Assembly: GCA_046153945.1 (NCBI GenBank)
Contig: JBJXFF010000025.1
Span: forward strand, 1-64,000
DNA length: 64,000 nt
Origin: SXOA01 sp046153945
GTDB taxonomy: Bacteria; Planctomycetota; Planctomycetia; Pirellulales; Pirellulaceae
Direction: 5' to 3'
Shown here: in pieces, positions 7,472 to 17,169 of the stretch
How positions within the stretch are numbered: position 1 is the first letter of the stretch
Layout: each line of letters begins with the position of its first letter
Position numbers and translations under genes: made by a program
Notes under the pieces: model-generated
The model's input: the letters and a program-made list of their open reading frames with translations, nothing else
What the model was told of the DNA's origin: nothing
Database searches by the model: none

Positions 7472-10400
7472 CACCTTGCTCCCACCGGAACTGTCACTCG
7501 GAGGATGCGGGGGTCAGACCCAGCGACTGCGACTTCGGTTCCGTCGGCTGACCAGGCGAGACGATAGCCGGCGGCGACGGGAAGCTGTTGATGGAAAAGG
7601 GGGGTGCCGGCGGCGGCGTCCCAGACGAAGAGCTTGCCGCTGTCGTCGAGCGTGGCGATGCGGGTGAGCGTGACGTTATAGCGGAGCGCTCGGAGCGGAG
7701 CATTGTGCCCCTCCACCGCCCGGGTTTGCTGCTGTGTCATCCGGTCATAAGTCTGCCAGAGCTTCTTCGCCCCGCCGACTTGCAGTGTCCGATTGTCGGC
7801 AGCCCAGGCGAGCCCGCTGATGGGGCCGTTCAAATTGCCAGTGATGGAAGCTACCTCTTTCCCTTCGGGATCCCATAGGCGAATCACGCCATCCGCGCCG
7901 CCGGTCGCGAGTTCTTTACCGTCGGGACGGAACGAGACCGCCTGCACCGCGCGGGAATGTCCTTTGTGTTCGAAAAGCAGTTCTCCCTTGTCCACATCGA
8001 AGATCCGCGCGCTTCCGTCACCGCTGGCGACGGCCAGACGTTTGCCATCCGCGCTGACGGTCAGGTCGTAGACCGGCCGTTTGCCGGCAGCGATCGTCTT
8101 GCGGGAATCGTAGTCGGCTCCGTGCCAGCGCATTACTTTGAGGTCAGCGCCGGCGGAGAAGACCGCGCGGTCGTCACCGGCGGTAAATGCCAGCCGCAAA
8201 GCGCCGGCCGCGTGGCCGCGAGCTTCGTGGTTAAGGACAAGTTGCTGCTTGCCATCGACCGCCGCGAGCGCGTAGTTTCGCAGCACCCCGTCAGCGGCCC
8301 CAACAAGGATTTTGGAACTGTCCTTGCCGAGTTTCAGCGAGGTGATAGCCGCCGGCAGAGCCAGAGCGGCCAGCGGCTTGCCATCGGCGGTTGACCAAAG
8401 GCGAAGCTGCAAATCATCGCCCCCGGCAGCGACGGTCTTGCCGTCACCAGAGACCGAGATGGCCTTGAGCGGGCCAGTTGCTCCATCATATTTTCGAACT
8501 GGCCTAAGATCGCCGACCGACCACTGATAAGCAAACTTGTCCACGCCGGCGGTGAAGAGTTGCTGGCCATCAGCCGAGATAGCGACGTCCGAAATAGGGC
8601 CTTCATGCGCTTGGACGGCAGCGGCAACACTTGCGGTCCAGCGACGGACAGTCTTGTCCGCGCCCCCGGAAAGGACCGTCTTGCCGTCGCTGCTCAATCG
8701 CACGCTATGCACCAGACCGGCATGGCCAGGGAGTCGTTCCAATTCCTTGCCGCTGACGCCATCCCAGAGCCGAATGATCCCATCATCTGCCGCCGTCACA
8801 ATGCGGCTGCCGTCTTGACTGGCGGCGATGCTCCGAACCGCGGCGGGGTGCGTCAAGGTAAGATGCGGCGGAACATCCGTTTTCCCTGCGGCAGGCTTGG
8901 CGGCGAAATCCCAAACGCGAGCTGCGTTGTCCACACAGGCCGCCAGGAGCCGTTTGCCATCAGGCGACAGGGCCAGTCCCAGGACCGCACCTGAGCAGCC
9001 GCTAAAAGTTCGCTCGGGCTTGCCGTCTTTCAAGTTCCATTGCCGCACGGTCTTATCGGCCCCTGCCGTGACGAGTCCTTTGCCGTCTTCCGTCCAGACG
9101 ACTGCCGCCACAGCCCCTTCATGGCCCGTTAGCAGTTGCTCCAACGCAGGCACGGCGCGGTGCACGAGATTATCGGCTCCCGCTGCGAGCAAGCTCTGTC
9201 CATCCGTTGCTGCCAGGCGGTTCAAAACGGCAGGCAACAGCAAATCTTCCAGCGGTTTGCCGTCATTCGCTGCGAACACGCGCAGATGCTTGTCCGCGCC
9301 GGCGACCGCAATGCGGCCGTCGTCGAGGTAGGCCATTGCCGTCACCCCGGCACCGGTCGGCACATTCACCGCCAGAACGGCATCCGCCATGTTCCAGCCA
9401 AACAGAGTCGGCTGGGCCAGCGTGGGGTCGCCTGCTCCGGCGACTTGCAGACCGTCGGCCCGCACGGCAATGTTTCGCAGCGGCAGCGGGCTGCCGGCGA
9501 ATTGCTTGACCATCAGCCCTTTCAGATCCCATAGTTTGAGCAGCTTGTCCTCGCCGGAAGTGACAACCTGCTTTCCATCCGGCGTCGCCGCCAAGGCATG
9601 CACCTTCATCAGGTCCGCCAGAATGACTCGCTCCGCGGTGAGCGAATCGACGCGGACGGTTTTGTCCGGACCGGTAGAGACCAGAGTCCGATTGTCTGCC
9701 GCGAACGAGAGAGCCGTCGCCGCGCCGCCATGGGTGGGGAGGCTTTCGAGTTCCTTGCCGCTGGGAAGATCAAACACGCGCACCGGCCCGTCATCGCCCC
9801 CTGTGGCCAGGCGGGTTCCATCGGGACTCAAGCCCAAGGATCGTACCGGTGCCGCCAACGTGAGAGGGGGAAGTGCGGCCGCATCGGCGAAGTTCCAGAG
9901 GCGGACGACTTTGTCGGCACTGGCCGCGATGACTCGCGTTCCATCGGCGGAAACAGTCAGTCCGGTCACGACATCCGTCACGCCGGCGTAAGCCTTGACC
10001 GCGACTCCGTCAACGCTGTTCCAGTGCCGCACCGTTTTGTCCGCACCGGCGGAGAGGAGGGCGGCTCCGTCGGGCGTGTAGGCCAGCCCCGTCACCGCGC
10101 CAGTATGGCCGACGACCACTTTCAGCAGTGCCAGCGAGTGAACACGAGCCAGATTGTCGGTCCCGCCGACCAGCAGGGAGGCGTTTGTTCCCGCGAACGC
10201 GAGAGCCGTGGGAGTTCCCTTCTGCGAGAGTGTTTCCAGCAGCATTCCGTCCGCCGGGTTAAAGATGCGGATTTGATTGTCCGCTCCGGCGACCGCCAGC
10301 CGCGTATTGTCGGCGCTGTAAGCGACGGCAATGACCGCGGCGGGGGTTGGGATCTTCTTTTCCACGAGCCCCGTGTCGGCGCGCCAGAGATAGAGGTTCT

Positions 10401-13400
10401 TATCCTCGCCACCCGAGGCGATTTGCAGGTTATCGCCGCGGAGGGCGACGCAGGCCAGAGCCGCGTCGCTGGGGGGGAGCGGGGGAATCGCCGGAAATGG
10501 CTTGAGAGTGGCGTCCCAAATCTTGGCCAGCTTGTCCGCCCCGGTCGTGACAAGTTTCAAGCCGTCGGTGTTGTAAGTGACCCCACCAGCCGCCCCATTG
10601 TGAGCGACAACAAGAGCCAGGTTGGAAACCGCCAGCTTCCGGGTGAAGCCTTCGGCTCCACCGGCGACGAGGGCTTTGCCATCGGGGAGCATGGCCAGGG
10701 CGGAGATCGGCTTGGCGAAATCGACGAACCGCTCGGCGACCTTTTGCGTGGCCAGGTCCCAAATGCGGAGCAGGTGGTCGTCACCTCCGCTGGCGATCTT
10801 CTGTCCGTCGGGAGACGAGCCGATCGTCCGCACAACTGCGGGATGGAGGAGCGTGGCGAGCAAGCCGGCATCGCTGTAGTTCCAGACGCGGACCGTTTTA
10901 TCCGCCGAGGCGGCAAAGACTTTGGTGCCGTCTTTGGAAAGGGCGACGCAAGTAATCGCGTCCGACTGTCCGGCGAAATTGCGAGCCTGGCTGCCGTCCG
11001 TCGCACTCCACAGGCGGACCGTCTTATCCGCTCCGCCGGTGAGGACAAAATTGCCGTCCGCCGAGTAAGCCACATTTGCCAGCGGCATGGGCGAGACGTC
11101 AATCACCCGAACTAACGCCCGCCGAACAATTCGGACCAGGTTGGATGCTCCGCCGACTGCCAGGCCGCGGCTATCGGGGAGAAAGGCGACGGCTGTCGGG
11201 ACATTATCCGCGGAGGGAATGTATTCCTGCAGGACTCCTTGCAAGTTCCAGATTCGTACGTTGCCGTCCGCAGAAGCTGTCGCCAGCGTGAGATTGTCCG
11301 GGCTGAAGCTGACTGCGCTCACCGCGCCGGTGTGCCCGGAAATCGTCTGCGCAAGCGAACCATCAGCGAAGCTGTAGAGCTTCACACTTTTGTCGGCGGA
11401 GCCAGCAGCGAGAGTCTTCCCATCGGCGCTAAGGGCCAGGCAAGTAGCCGCTGTTCCATGCGCAATGTTTAGCACACGATTGCCATCCACCGTGTTCCAG
11501 GTCCGAATCGTGCCGTCTTCGGATGCGGTAACGAGAACAGCACCAGCATTGGCGAGATTCAAGGCGGTAATCGGCTTGTCATGCGAGCCGAAGGAGCGCA
11601 TCTCCATGCCGTCCGCGAGCTTGATTTGGTGAATGACTTTGTCGGCCCCGGCGGCGTAGATGCTGGTACCATCGGGTGCGAAGGCGATTCCATGCACGAC
11701 GGTGGGAACCTTTTCGAGCAGTGTGGCTTGCTTGCCGTCGGCAATGTTCCAGACGCGAATCGTCTTGTCCGCCGAAGCGGTGACAAGCTGGGTGCTGTCC
11801 GCTTTCCAGGCGAGGGCGGTAACCGAATCGGCATGACCGAGGGTCCAACTGGCCGCGCCGTCGGCCACGTTCCAGATGCGGACGCTCTTATCCGCCGCTG
11901 CCGTGGCCAGGAGCAGGCCGTTGGGGCTGAGGGCGACGGCGCTGATTTTGGCGGTATGGTCGTCCAGCAATTTGACCGGCGCGGGAACTTCCCAGAGGCG
12001 CAATTTTCCATCGGCTCCGGCAGTGGCCAGTTGGCCTCCTTGCGCCTTGTAAGCGACGCCGCTCACCGGGCCGGGATGTGCGCCGATTTGAGCGGTGATT
12101 TTGCCGTCGAGCACGGTAAAGAAGTGGAGCGAGCCGCTGTTTGTGGCAGCGACCGCTGTGCTGTTGTCCGGGGCGGCGGCAATGGCCGTGATGGGAGCGG
12201 GGAGTTCCAGGGAACTCCGCGGCTTTCCGGTGGCGTGGTCGAGAACTTGCACGAACTTGTCGCTGCCGCCGGAGATGCTAAGCAGGCCGTCGCTCGTCAC
12301 GGTCACGGCGCTCACGGCCGCGGTATGCTTGGCGAGTTGTTGAGGAGGAACGATGGGGAGTTGCCAGAGCCGCAGCGTGCCGTCCGCTCCGCTCGTGGCG
12401 AGTTGTACGTTATTCGGATGGAAGCTGACGCCGGTGACGGCCCCTTCATGAGCGCCGAGCAATCCCGCCGCCGCGCCATCGACCGTGCCATAGAGCCGCA
12501 GCATCCCATTCGCGTCGCCGACGGCCGCTTGCAGGTTATCGCGGCGGAAGGAGGCGGCGGAAAGAGGAGCGTTACCGCCAGTCAAAGCTGCGGCGGCTTT
12601 GAGGTCTGGAAGGGACCAGAGTTGAGCTACGCCGGCGGTGTCGCCGGTGAGGGCCGTTTTGGCGTCTGGGGCGACGGCGACGACCCGGACGGACGCTTTG
12701 TGATGGACAATCTCCGTTGCCGGCAGCGGAAGGTTCCAAAGCCGAATCGTGGCGTCGTCACCGGCCGTCGCAATCTGCGGCAGCTTGGGATGGAGCGCAA
12801 TCGCTTGGACCGGCCCAGTGTGTCCGCCAACCGCGCCGCGTGAGGCTCCATCCGCAAAGTTCCAAAGTTGGACTTGACCGTTGACACTTCCGGCGGCCAA
12901 GATCGCGCGATCGCTGCTGGCGGTAAGCGTAGTGACAGCCGTCGTAAAGGCGGGAAGCTTTTTGGTTTCTTTCCCCGTCGCCACGGTGACGAGGCGGACG
13001 CTGCCGTCGGAATTGCTTGCGGCGATGGTTTTTCCATCGACGGAAAGTACCACCGCTTTCACGGCTTCCTGATGGACCAGTTTAATCGGCTGTATTGGCG
13101 GCAGACGCCAATACTTCAGCAGTCCATCGTTGCCGCAGGTGGCCAGGACTTTTTCGTCGTCGAGCCAGGCGAGGCCGTTCGCGCCGCCGACATGAGCGAC
13201 CCCGAGCGTGAACAAACCCTTGCCATCGGCCGTGTTTTGAACCGTAACTTCTCCCAAAGCATCGCCAAGAGCCAGTTGCTTGCCGCTGGGAGAAATAGCT
13301 GCCGCGAGAATGGGCTGAAGGAGGTTCTCGATAACGCGAGAAGGCTTGCCGGTGGCCGTGTTCCAAATGCGAACGGACTTATCCGCTGCGGCAGTCACGG

Positions 13401-14547
13401 CCGTCTTGCCATCTTTGGAAATCGCCAGCACCGTCACCGGCTGCGTGTGGCCCGGCCACGGCGGCGAAATGCTCGGCAGCCGCCAGATGCGGACGGTGCC
13501 GTCGGCTCCGGCGGAGGCGAGACGCGGCTCGGTGGGATGGAAGGCGAGAGAGGCCACAACGCCGACATGGCCGGCAACAGTTCCTTTGTCCGCGCCATCC
13601 GCCGTCAACCAAAATTTGATTCCGCCGGTGTCGCTTCCCGCTGCTGCCAGCTTGGAATCAGCACTTAGCGCCAGAGAGGCAATCTTCCCCGGCCCCGCCG
13701 CTAGCGGCCGCAGGGGCGAACCATCTTTCTTAAACAAGTGGACCAGAGCATCCAAGCCGCCGCTGCCGAGGATGCTGCCGTCTTGAGACATGACGACTGC
13801 GGTTACCTGATCGCTATGACCGGGAATCGATTGCGGCGCGGTGGGGGGCCAACTGGCCAAACGAAGCACGCCATCAGCGCCGGCTGCGGCAACCACCTTT
13901 CCCTGAGCATGGAGGGCCATCGCCGTCGCCGAGGGGAACTGAATGACACCCGTTGGTGCAGCAGTGTCGAAATTCCAGCCCCGCAGTGCTCCATCGGCGG
14001 CTGTAGCCAGAATCAGTTTTTGTTCGGGGAATGCAGCCACGCCGGTCACGCCACCGACGCTGCCGGGATAGTCCCGCACATGGGCTTTCGTCGTCGCATC
14101 GAACATGCGGACATAGTTGCCGACATCTCCCGTGACGACGAACTTTCCGTCAGCAGAGGGTGCGATGATGCTCGGTGCACCGGGAATCCCGGCAATCTCA
14201 AACAGAGCCGAAGGTCGCGGAACATCAAAGAACCTCAGGCCGCCATCCACGCCGCCGGTGATGGCTTGCAGGCCATCGGGAGTCAACGTCAGGCAGAGAA
14301 TCGGGCGGCCGTTGGCGCTGATGGTCCTGACGAGTTGGCCGGTGGTCCGATCCCAGACTCGCAAAGTTCCATCCAAGCCGACGCTGAGGAGCAGCTTGTT
14401 GTCCGCGGTGAACGCCACGTCCCGCACCGCCCCTTTGTGCCCTGCCAGGAATTGCAATTGCGGCGGAACGGGAACAGGGGCTTGTGCCAGGCAGGAACCA
14501 GCAAGGAAGAGCAGAGCAAGTCCGGTCGCGAAATTCGACAGTCTCAT
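7471..14547 (-). CDS. Giant exported WD40-repeat protein (~56 blades)
   Basis: About 2358 residues from ATG 14547, which has GGGAG eight bases upstream. An in-frame TTG at 14562 is less likely. A signal peptide (MRLSNFATGLALLFLAGSC, then LAQ) is followed almost entirely by WD40-type blades of about 42 residues with GADKTVRxW-like ends; I count about 56 by eye. No cytochrome, kinase or other domain is fused. Blades are organised at a higher level: in the first third every third blade ends in W-x-(L/V)-P, recurring every ~375 bases. Later, an 8-blade unit of ~990 bases recurs about three times. Likely a periplasmic or surface scaffold of several propellers. It follows truD by 68 bases and overlaps the small zinc gene. 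Confidence 0.93.
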   Translation of the reverse strand: MRLSNFATGLALLFLAGSCLAQAPVPVPPQLQFLAGHKGAVRDVAFTADNKLLLSVGLDGTLRVWDRTTGQLVRTISANGRPILCLTLTPDGLQAITGGVDGGLRFFDVPRPSALFEIAGIPGAPSIIAPSADGKFVVTGDVGNYVRMFDATTKAHVRDYPGSVGGVTGVAAFPEQKLILATAADGALRGWNFDTAAPTGVIQFPSATAMALHAQGKVVAAAGADGVLRLASWPPTAPQSIPGHSDQVTAVVMSQDGSILGSGGLDALVHLFKKDGSPLRPLAAGPGKIASLALSADSKLAAAGSDTGGIKFWLTADGADKGTVAGHVGVVASLAFHPTEPRLASAGADGTVRIWRLPSISPPWPGHTQPVTVLAISKDGKTAVTAAADKSVRIWNTATGKPSRVIENLLQPILAAAISPSGKQLALGDALGEVTVQNTADGKGLFTLGVAHVGGANGLAWLDDEKVLATCGNDGLLKYWRLPPIQPIKLVHQEAVKAVVLSVDGKTIAASNSDGSVRLVTVATGKETKKLPAFTTAVTTLTASSDRAILAAGSVNGQVQLWNFADGASRGAVGGHTGPVQAIALHPKLPQIATAGDDATIRLWNLPLPATEIVHHKASVRVVAVAPDAKTALTGDTAGVAQLWSLPDLKAAAALTGGNAPLSAASFRRDNLQAAVGDANGMLRLYGTVDGAAAGLLGAHEGAVTGVSFHPNNVQLATSGADGTLRLWQLPIVPPQQLAKHTAAVSAVTVTSDGLLSISGGSDKFVQVLDHATGKPRSSLELPAPITAIAAAPDNSTAVAATNSGSLHFFTVLDGKITAQIGAHPGPVSGVAYKAQGGQLATAGADGKLRLWEVPAPVKLLDDHTAKISAVALSPNGLLLATAAADKSVRIWNVADGAASWTLGHADSVTALAWKADSTQLVTASADKTIRVWNIADGKQATLLEKVPTVVHGIAFAPDGTSIYAAGADKVIHQIKLADGMEMRSFGSHDKPITALNLANAGAVLVTASEDGTIRTWNTVDGNRVLNIAHGTAATCLALSADGKTLAAGSADKSVKLYSFADGSLAQTISGHTGAVSAVSFSPDNLTLATASADGNVRIWNLQGVLQEYIPSADNVPTAVAFLPDSRGLAVGGASNLVRIVRRALVRVIDVSPMPLANVAYSADGNFVLTGGADKTVRLWSATDGSQARNFAGQSDAITCVALSKDGTKVFAASADKTVRVWNYSDAGLLATLLHPAVVRTIGSSPDGQKIASGGDDHLLRIWDLATQKVAERFVDFAKPISALAMLPDGKALVAGGAEGFTRKLAVSNLALVVAHNGAAGGVTYNTDGLKLVTTGADKLAKIWDATLKPFPAIPPLPPSDAALACVALRGDNLQIASGGEDKNLYLWRADTGLVEKKIPTPAAVIAVAYSADNTRLAVAGADNQIRIFNPADGMLLETLSQKGTPTALAFAGTNASLLVGGTDNLARVHSLALLKVVVGHTGAVTGLAYTPDGAALLSAGADKTVRHWNSVDGVAVKAYAGVTDVVTGLTVSADGTRVIAASADKVVRLWNFADAAALPPLTLAAPVRSLGLSPDGTRLATGGDDGPVRVFDLPSGKELESLPTHGGAATALSFAADNRTLVSTGPDKTVRVDSLTAERVILADLMKVHALAATPDGKQVVTSGEDKLLKLWDLKGLMVKQFAGSPLPLRNIAVRADGLQVAGAGDPTLAQPTLFGWNMADAVLAVNVPTGAGVTAMAYLDDGRIAVAGADKHLRVFAANDGKPLEDLLLPAVLNRLAATDGQSLLAAGADNLVHRAVPALEQLLTGHEGAVAAVVWTEDGKGLVTAGADKTVRQWNLKDGKPERTFSGCSGAVLGLALSPDGKRLLAACVDNAARVWDFAAKPAAGKTDVPPHLTLTHPAAVRSIAASQDGSRIVTAADDGIIRLWDGVSGKELERLPGHAGLVHSVRLSSDGKTVLSGGADKTVRRWTASVAAAVQAHEGPISDVAISADGQQLFTAGVDKFAYQWSVGDLRPVRKYDGATGPLKAISVSGDGKTVAAGGDDLQLRLWSTADGKPLAALALPAAITSLKLGKDSSKILVGAADGVLRNYALAAVDGKQQLVLNHEARGHAAGALRLAFTAGDDRAVFSAGADLKVMRWHGADYDSRKTIAAGKRPVYDLTVSADGKRLAVASGDGSARIFDVDKGELLFEHKGHSRAVQAVSFRPDGKELATGGADGVIRLWDPEGKEVASITGNLNGPISGLAWAADNRTLQVGGAKKLWQTYDRMTQQQTRAVEGHNAPLRALRYNVTLTRIATLDDSGKLFVWDAAAGTPLFHQQLPVAAGYRLAWSADGTEVAVAGSDPRILRVTVPVGAR

Positions 14548-14615
14548 CAGGCGGGCTCCCAAGGCAAATCGGCAGGATATTTCCGGCAGGACGGCATTGG
14601 CCGTGTGGTGCCAGT

Positions 14616-15842
14616 TTAATCCACCGGAGAAGCAGTTTGTGGGGCTGGCTCGCTTTCGGGCTCCTCGGCTTCCAAATTCGCCCCGGTCACGCGCTTGACG
14701 AGAATCGTGGCGTATGCTCCGCGCGGCAGCTCAAAACGGAGCGTCATTTTCTGTTTGCCGCGGTAGAAGTCGTCCTCGCCGACGTCGTGGCTGACTCCCG
14801 CCGGAAAGAATATCGCCGGGCGCTCTCCCTTGGAAAAAAACGTATCCCGCGGAAACTTCAGCCGCATCTGCCGCAGTTCCATCCCCTCCGCGGCGAGCAC
14901 TTCATCCACCAATTGCTTGATGGGGCCTTCGTCCAGATGCTGCCGGGCGGAAGGGAGCGGTAACAGGGTATCACGGAGCGTTGCTTTCGCCCCGTCGTCC
15001 AGCGCGGCATAAAACGGCAGATCCCGCTTGCCGATTTTGCGGCAGATGAGACTCCCCGCGGGACAGACTTTTCGCAGCAAGGCGGAGAGCATCCCATTCC
15101 ACAAATCGCTTTGAAATGCCGCCAGATAGATGCTCCGCCAATCCTGCCGGATGAGGGCGAGAGCCCGTTTGAAATCCGGCCGGTCCGGTTTGTCCGCCAG
15201 AAACGTGATGACGCTGCGGCGGTGGGAGCGGGAAAGAGCCGCTTTGCACTCCGGCCAGCGCCCCCAGAACTTGCGGAGAATATCCTTTTGCTCGCGCTCT
15301 TCGGGCGTGTCATGCACGTTGACTTCCGCCATTGCCAGCCAGAGAGCCCGCTCATAATCCCCCAGGCACCAGGGTTTGGCGATGAAGTCACCGGACTGGC
15401 CGAGCGAGCCGAACCGCTGGTCGTCAAAGTAGTTGGGCAACCCGAACTGGCCGATTTGGTCCATCGCGGTGGCAGCCGAGGCAACCTCCGGCGGCTGCAT
15501 GTCTCGCATGACAACGGTGAAGGCATTTGCCCGAATGTCCTTAGCGTGAATCGGCTCTGAGGTCTGCCCGAGATACTCAAGCTCCACGTTCGTCTGCCGC
15601 ATTCCCTGTCGCGGGCCGGCCTTGATGGTCAGATACTGCCTGGTGAGGGCGTGTTTGTCTTTCAAACCTGCATACGCCACTTGCCAACGCGCCAAATTCC
15701 ATTTCTGCAAAATGGCATCGATGGCCTCCGGAGTTCCCAGCGATGTTTTCGTCAGCCGATATAGGCCGAAGGGTCCGCCTGTCGGGCGCAGGTTGGCCTT
15801 CTCCTCGACTTCAAAATCCGCTGGCGTGCATTTGAGCTTCAT
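14616..15842 (-). CDS. truD: tRNA pseudouridine(13) synthase
   Basis: 408 residues. It isomerises U13 of tRNA(Glu) to pseudouridine. The catalytic motif is AGLKDKHALTRQ with Asp 62, equivalent to the family's catalytic Asp. Further family features are FxNYFDDQRFG-like 'GLPNYFDDQRFGS' and a TRUD-insert-like middle region. The C-terminal end is Glu/Pro-rich. The start ATG 15842 gives the usual short N-terminus (MKLKCTPADFEVEE). It lies between ruvB (113 bases upstream) and the WD40 gene, all on the minus strand, so is probably in one transcript. Confidence 0.92.
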   Translation of the reverse strand: MKLKCTPADFEVEEKANLRPTGGPFGLYRLTKTSLGTPEAIDAILQKWNLARWQVAYAGLKDKHALTRQYLTIKAGPRQGMRQTNVELEYLGQTSEPIHAKDIRANAFTVVMRDMQPPEVASAATAMDQIGQFGLPNYFDDQRFGSLGQSGDFIAKPWCLGDYERALWLAMAEVNVHDTPEEREQKDILRKFWGRWPECKAALSRSHRRSVITFLADKPDRPDFKRALALIRQDWRSIYLAAFQSDLWNGMLSALLRKVCPAGSLICRKIGKRDLPFYAALDDGAKATLRDTLLPLPSARQHLDEGPIKQLVDEVLAAEGMELRQMRLKFPRDTFFSKGERPAIFFPAGVSHDVGEDDFYRGKQKMTLRFELPRGAYATILVKRVTGANLEAEEPESEPAPQTASPVD

Positions 15843-15955
15843 GGCTCCATTGAAACATGGACCTGGCAGACTGCACAGGATGGAGCTAAATCGCAGCCAT
15901 TCGTCACTCGCAAGAGTGGGTCGCGATTACAAACAAGTAAGACGTTAAGGAACCG

Positions 15956-16981
15956 CTAAAATAGGCCCTTTTGACCCTCCGACGATTCTGCGGGAGGGGA
16001 AAGCTGAAGATGCTCATAAGCCTTCGCGGTCGCTACGCGCCCGCGCGGCGAGCGGATAACAAGTTCGCTTCTCAGCAGAAACGGCTCGACTTCGTCCGAG
16101 AGCGTGTCTGTTGCCAAGTTCATGGTATGGGCGATGGCCTCTACCCCGGCCGGTCCGCCTCCAAAAACGCGAATCAGTGTGGAAAGATAACCGCGATCCT
16201 GCTTGTCGAGACCCAGCCTATCGATGCCAGCCATCTCGAGCGCTGAACGGGCAACGTCCAAAGTGGCGTTTCCGCCTGCTTTGCTGTCGGCATAGTCTCT
16301 AATCCAGCGCAGCCGATTGTTGCCGATTCGCGGCGTCGCCCGGCTCCTCCTGGCGATCTCCGAAGCGGCATCGTCCGCTAAGCGGACGTTGAGTTTTTTC
16401 GCACTCCTCCGCAAGATTTCAGTCATCTCGGGCAAATCATAAAAGCCGAGGTGCTCCCGCATGTGAAACCGGTCGCGGAGCGGAGCGGAGAGCATTCCCG
16501 CCCGGGTCGTGGCCCCGATCAGTGTAAACTTCTTGAGCTTCAGGTTGATCGTCCGGGCGTTGACTCCTTCTCCCAGCACAATATCGAGCCGAAAGTCCTC
16601 CATTGCCGTATAGAGGTACTCTTCGACGGGCTTGGGAAGGCGATGAATTTCATCGATGAACAAGACGGCGTTTTCTTCCAAGTTCGTCAGATAAGGAATC
16701 AGATCCTTGGGCGCTTTCAGCCCCGGTCCGCTGGCGGTGACGAGCGGCACATTGAGTTCCTTAGGGATGCAAGTGGCAAATGTCGTTTTCCCCAGTCCCG
16801 GCGGTCCATCGAAGAGAATGTGACCCAGAGATTCCCCCCGTTTCCTGGCAGCGTCCACCGCAATGTCCAGCCGCTCAATGACTTCTCGCTGGCCGACCAT
16901 ATCGCGAATCCGCTGGGGACGAAGCTCCCGGTCTTCGTCCTCGGGAGTGCTGGCGGAAGTCAGGATCGGTTCGCGGGGCAT
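15956..16981 (-). CDS. ruvB: Holliday junction branch-migration ATPase RuvB
   Basis: 341 residues from ATG 16981, the family's normal length; the frame stays open 41 codons further upstream but that extension has no RuvB character. Walker A GPPGLGKT is at about 59-66, Walker B LFIDEIH at about 107-113, sensor/arginine-finger region GATTRAGMLSAPLRDRF, and a C-terminal winged helix with RSPRGRVAT and YEHL. It drives branch migration with RuvA; ruvA and ruvC are not in this window. The usual 'RGTPRIANRLL' helix is altered here to RATPRIGNNRLRW. No strong ribosome site is seen. Confidence 0.93.
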   Translation of the reverse strand: MPREPILTSASTPEDEDRELRPQRIRDMVGQREVIERLDIAVDAARKRGESLGHILFDGPPGLGKTTFATCIPKELNVPLVTASGPGLKAPKDLIPYLTNLEENAVLFIDEIHRLPKPVEEYLYTAMEDFRLDIVLGEGVNARTINLKLKKFTLIGATTRAGMLSAPLRDRFHMREHLGFYDLPEMTEILRRSAKKLNVRLADDAASEIARRSRATPRIGNNRLRWIRDYADSKAGGNATLDVARSALEMAGIDRLGLDKQDRGYLSTLIRVFGGGPAGVEAIAHTMNLATDTLSDEVEPFLLRSELVIRSPRGRVATAKAYEHLQLSPPAESSEGQKGLF

Positions 16982-17169
16982 TGCGGCGCTTTCGAGAGCA
17001 AATTCAGCCAAATATCGATTTGCGGTTTCAGTATAGCGAGTAATCTCCGAGTGCCATCCACAACCGCGAACCGTATTTCTTCCCGGGAGTGATGACAATG
17101 CCATTTTACCTATCTATACTTTAGGGGGTATATTCCCCGCTTAATCGGCTTACTCCCACGCATCAAAAT

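Noticed and set aside
8560..14619. Many long plus-strand open frames (up to ~505 codons at 9598-11115) opposite the WD40 gene
   Set aside because: The minus-strand repeats force open antisense frames. The WD40 frame explains the whole region.
15956..17104. A longer RuvB starting at 17104
   Set aside because: The extra 41 residues do not match the family; starting at 16981 gives the normal length.
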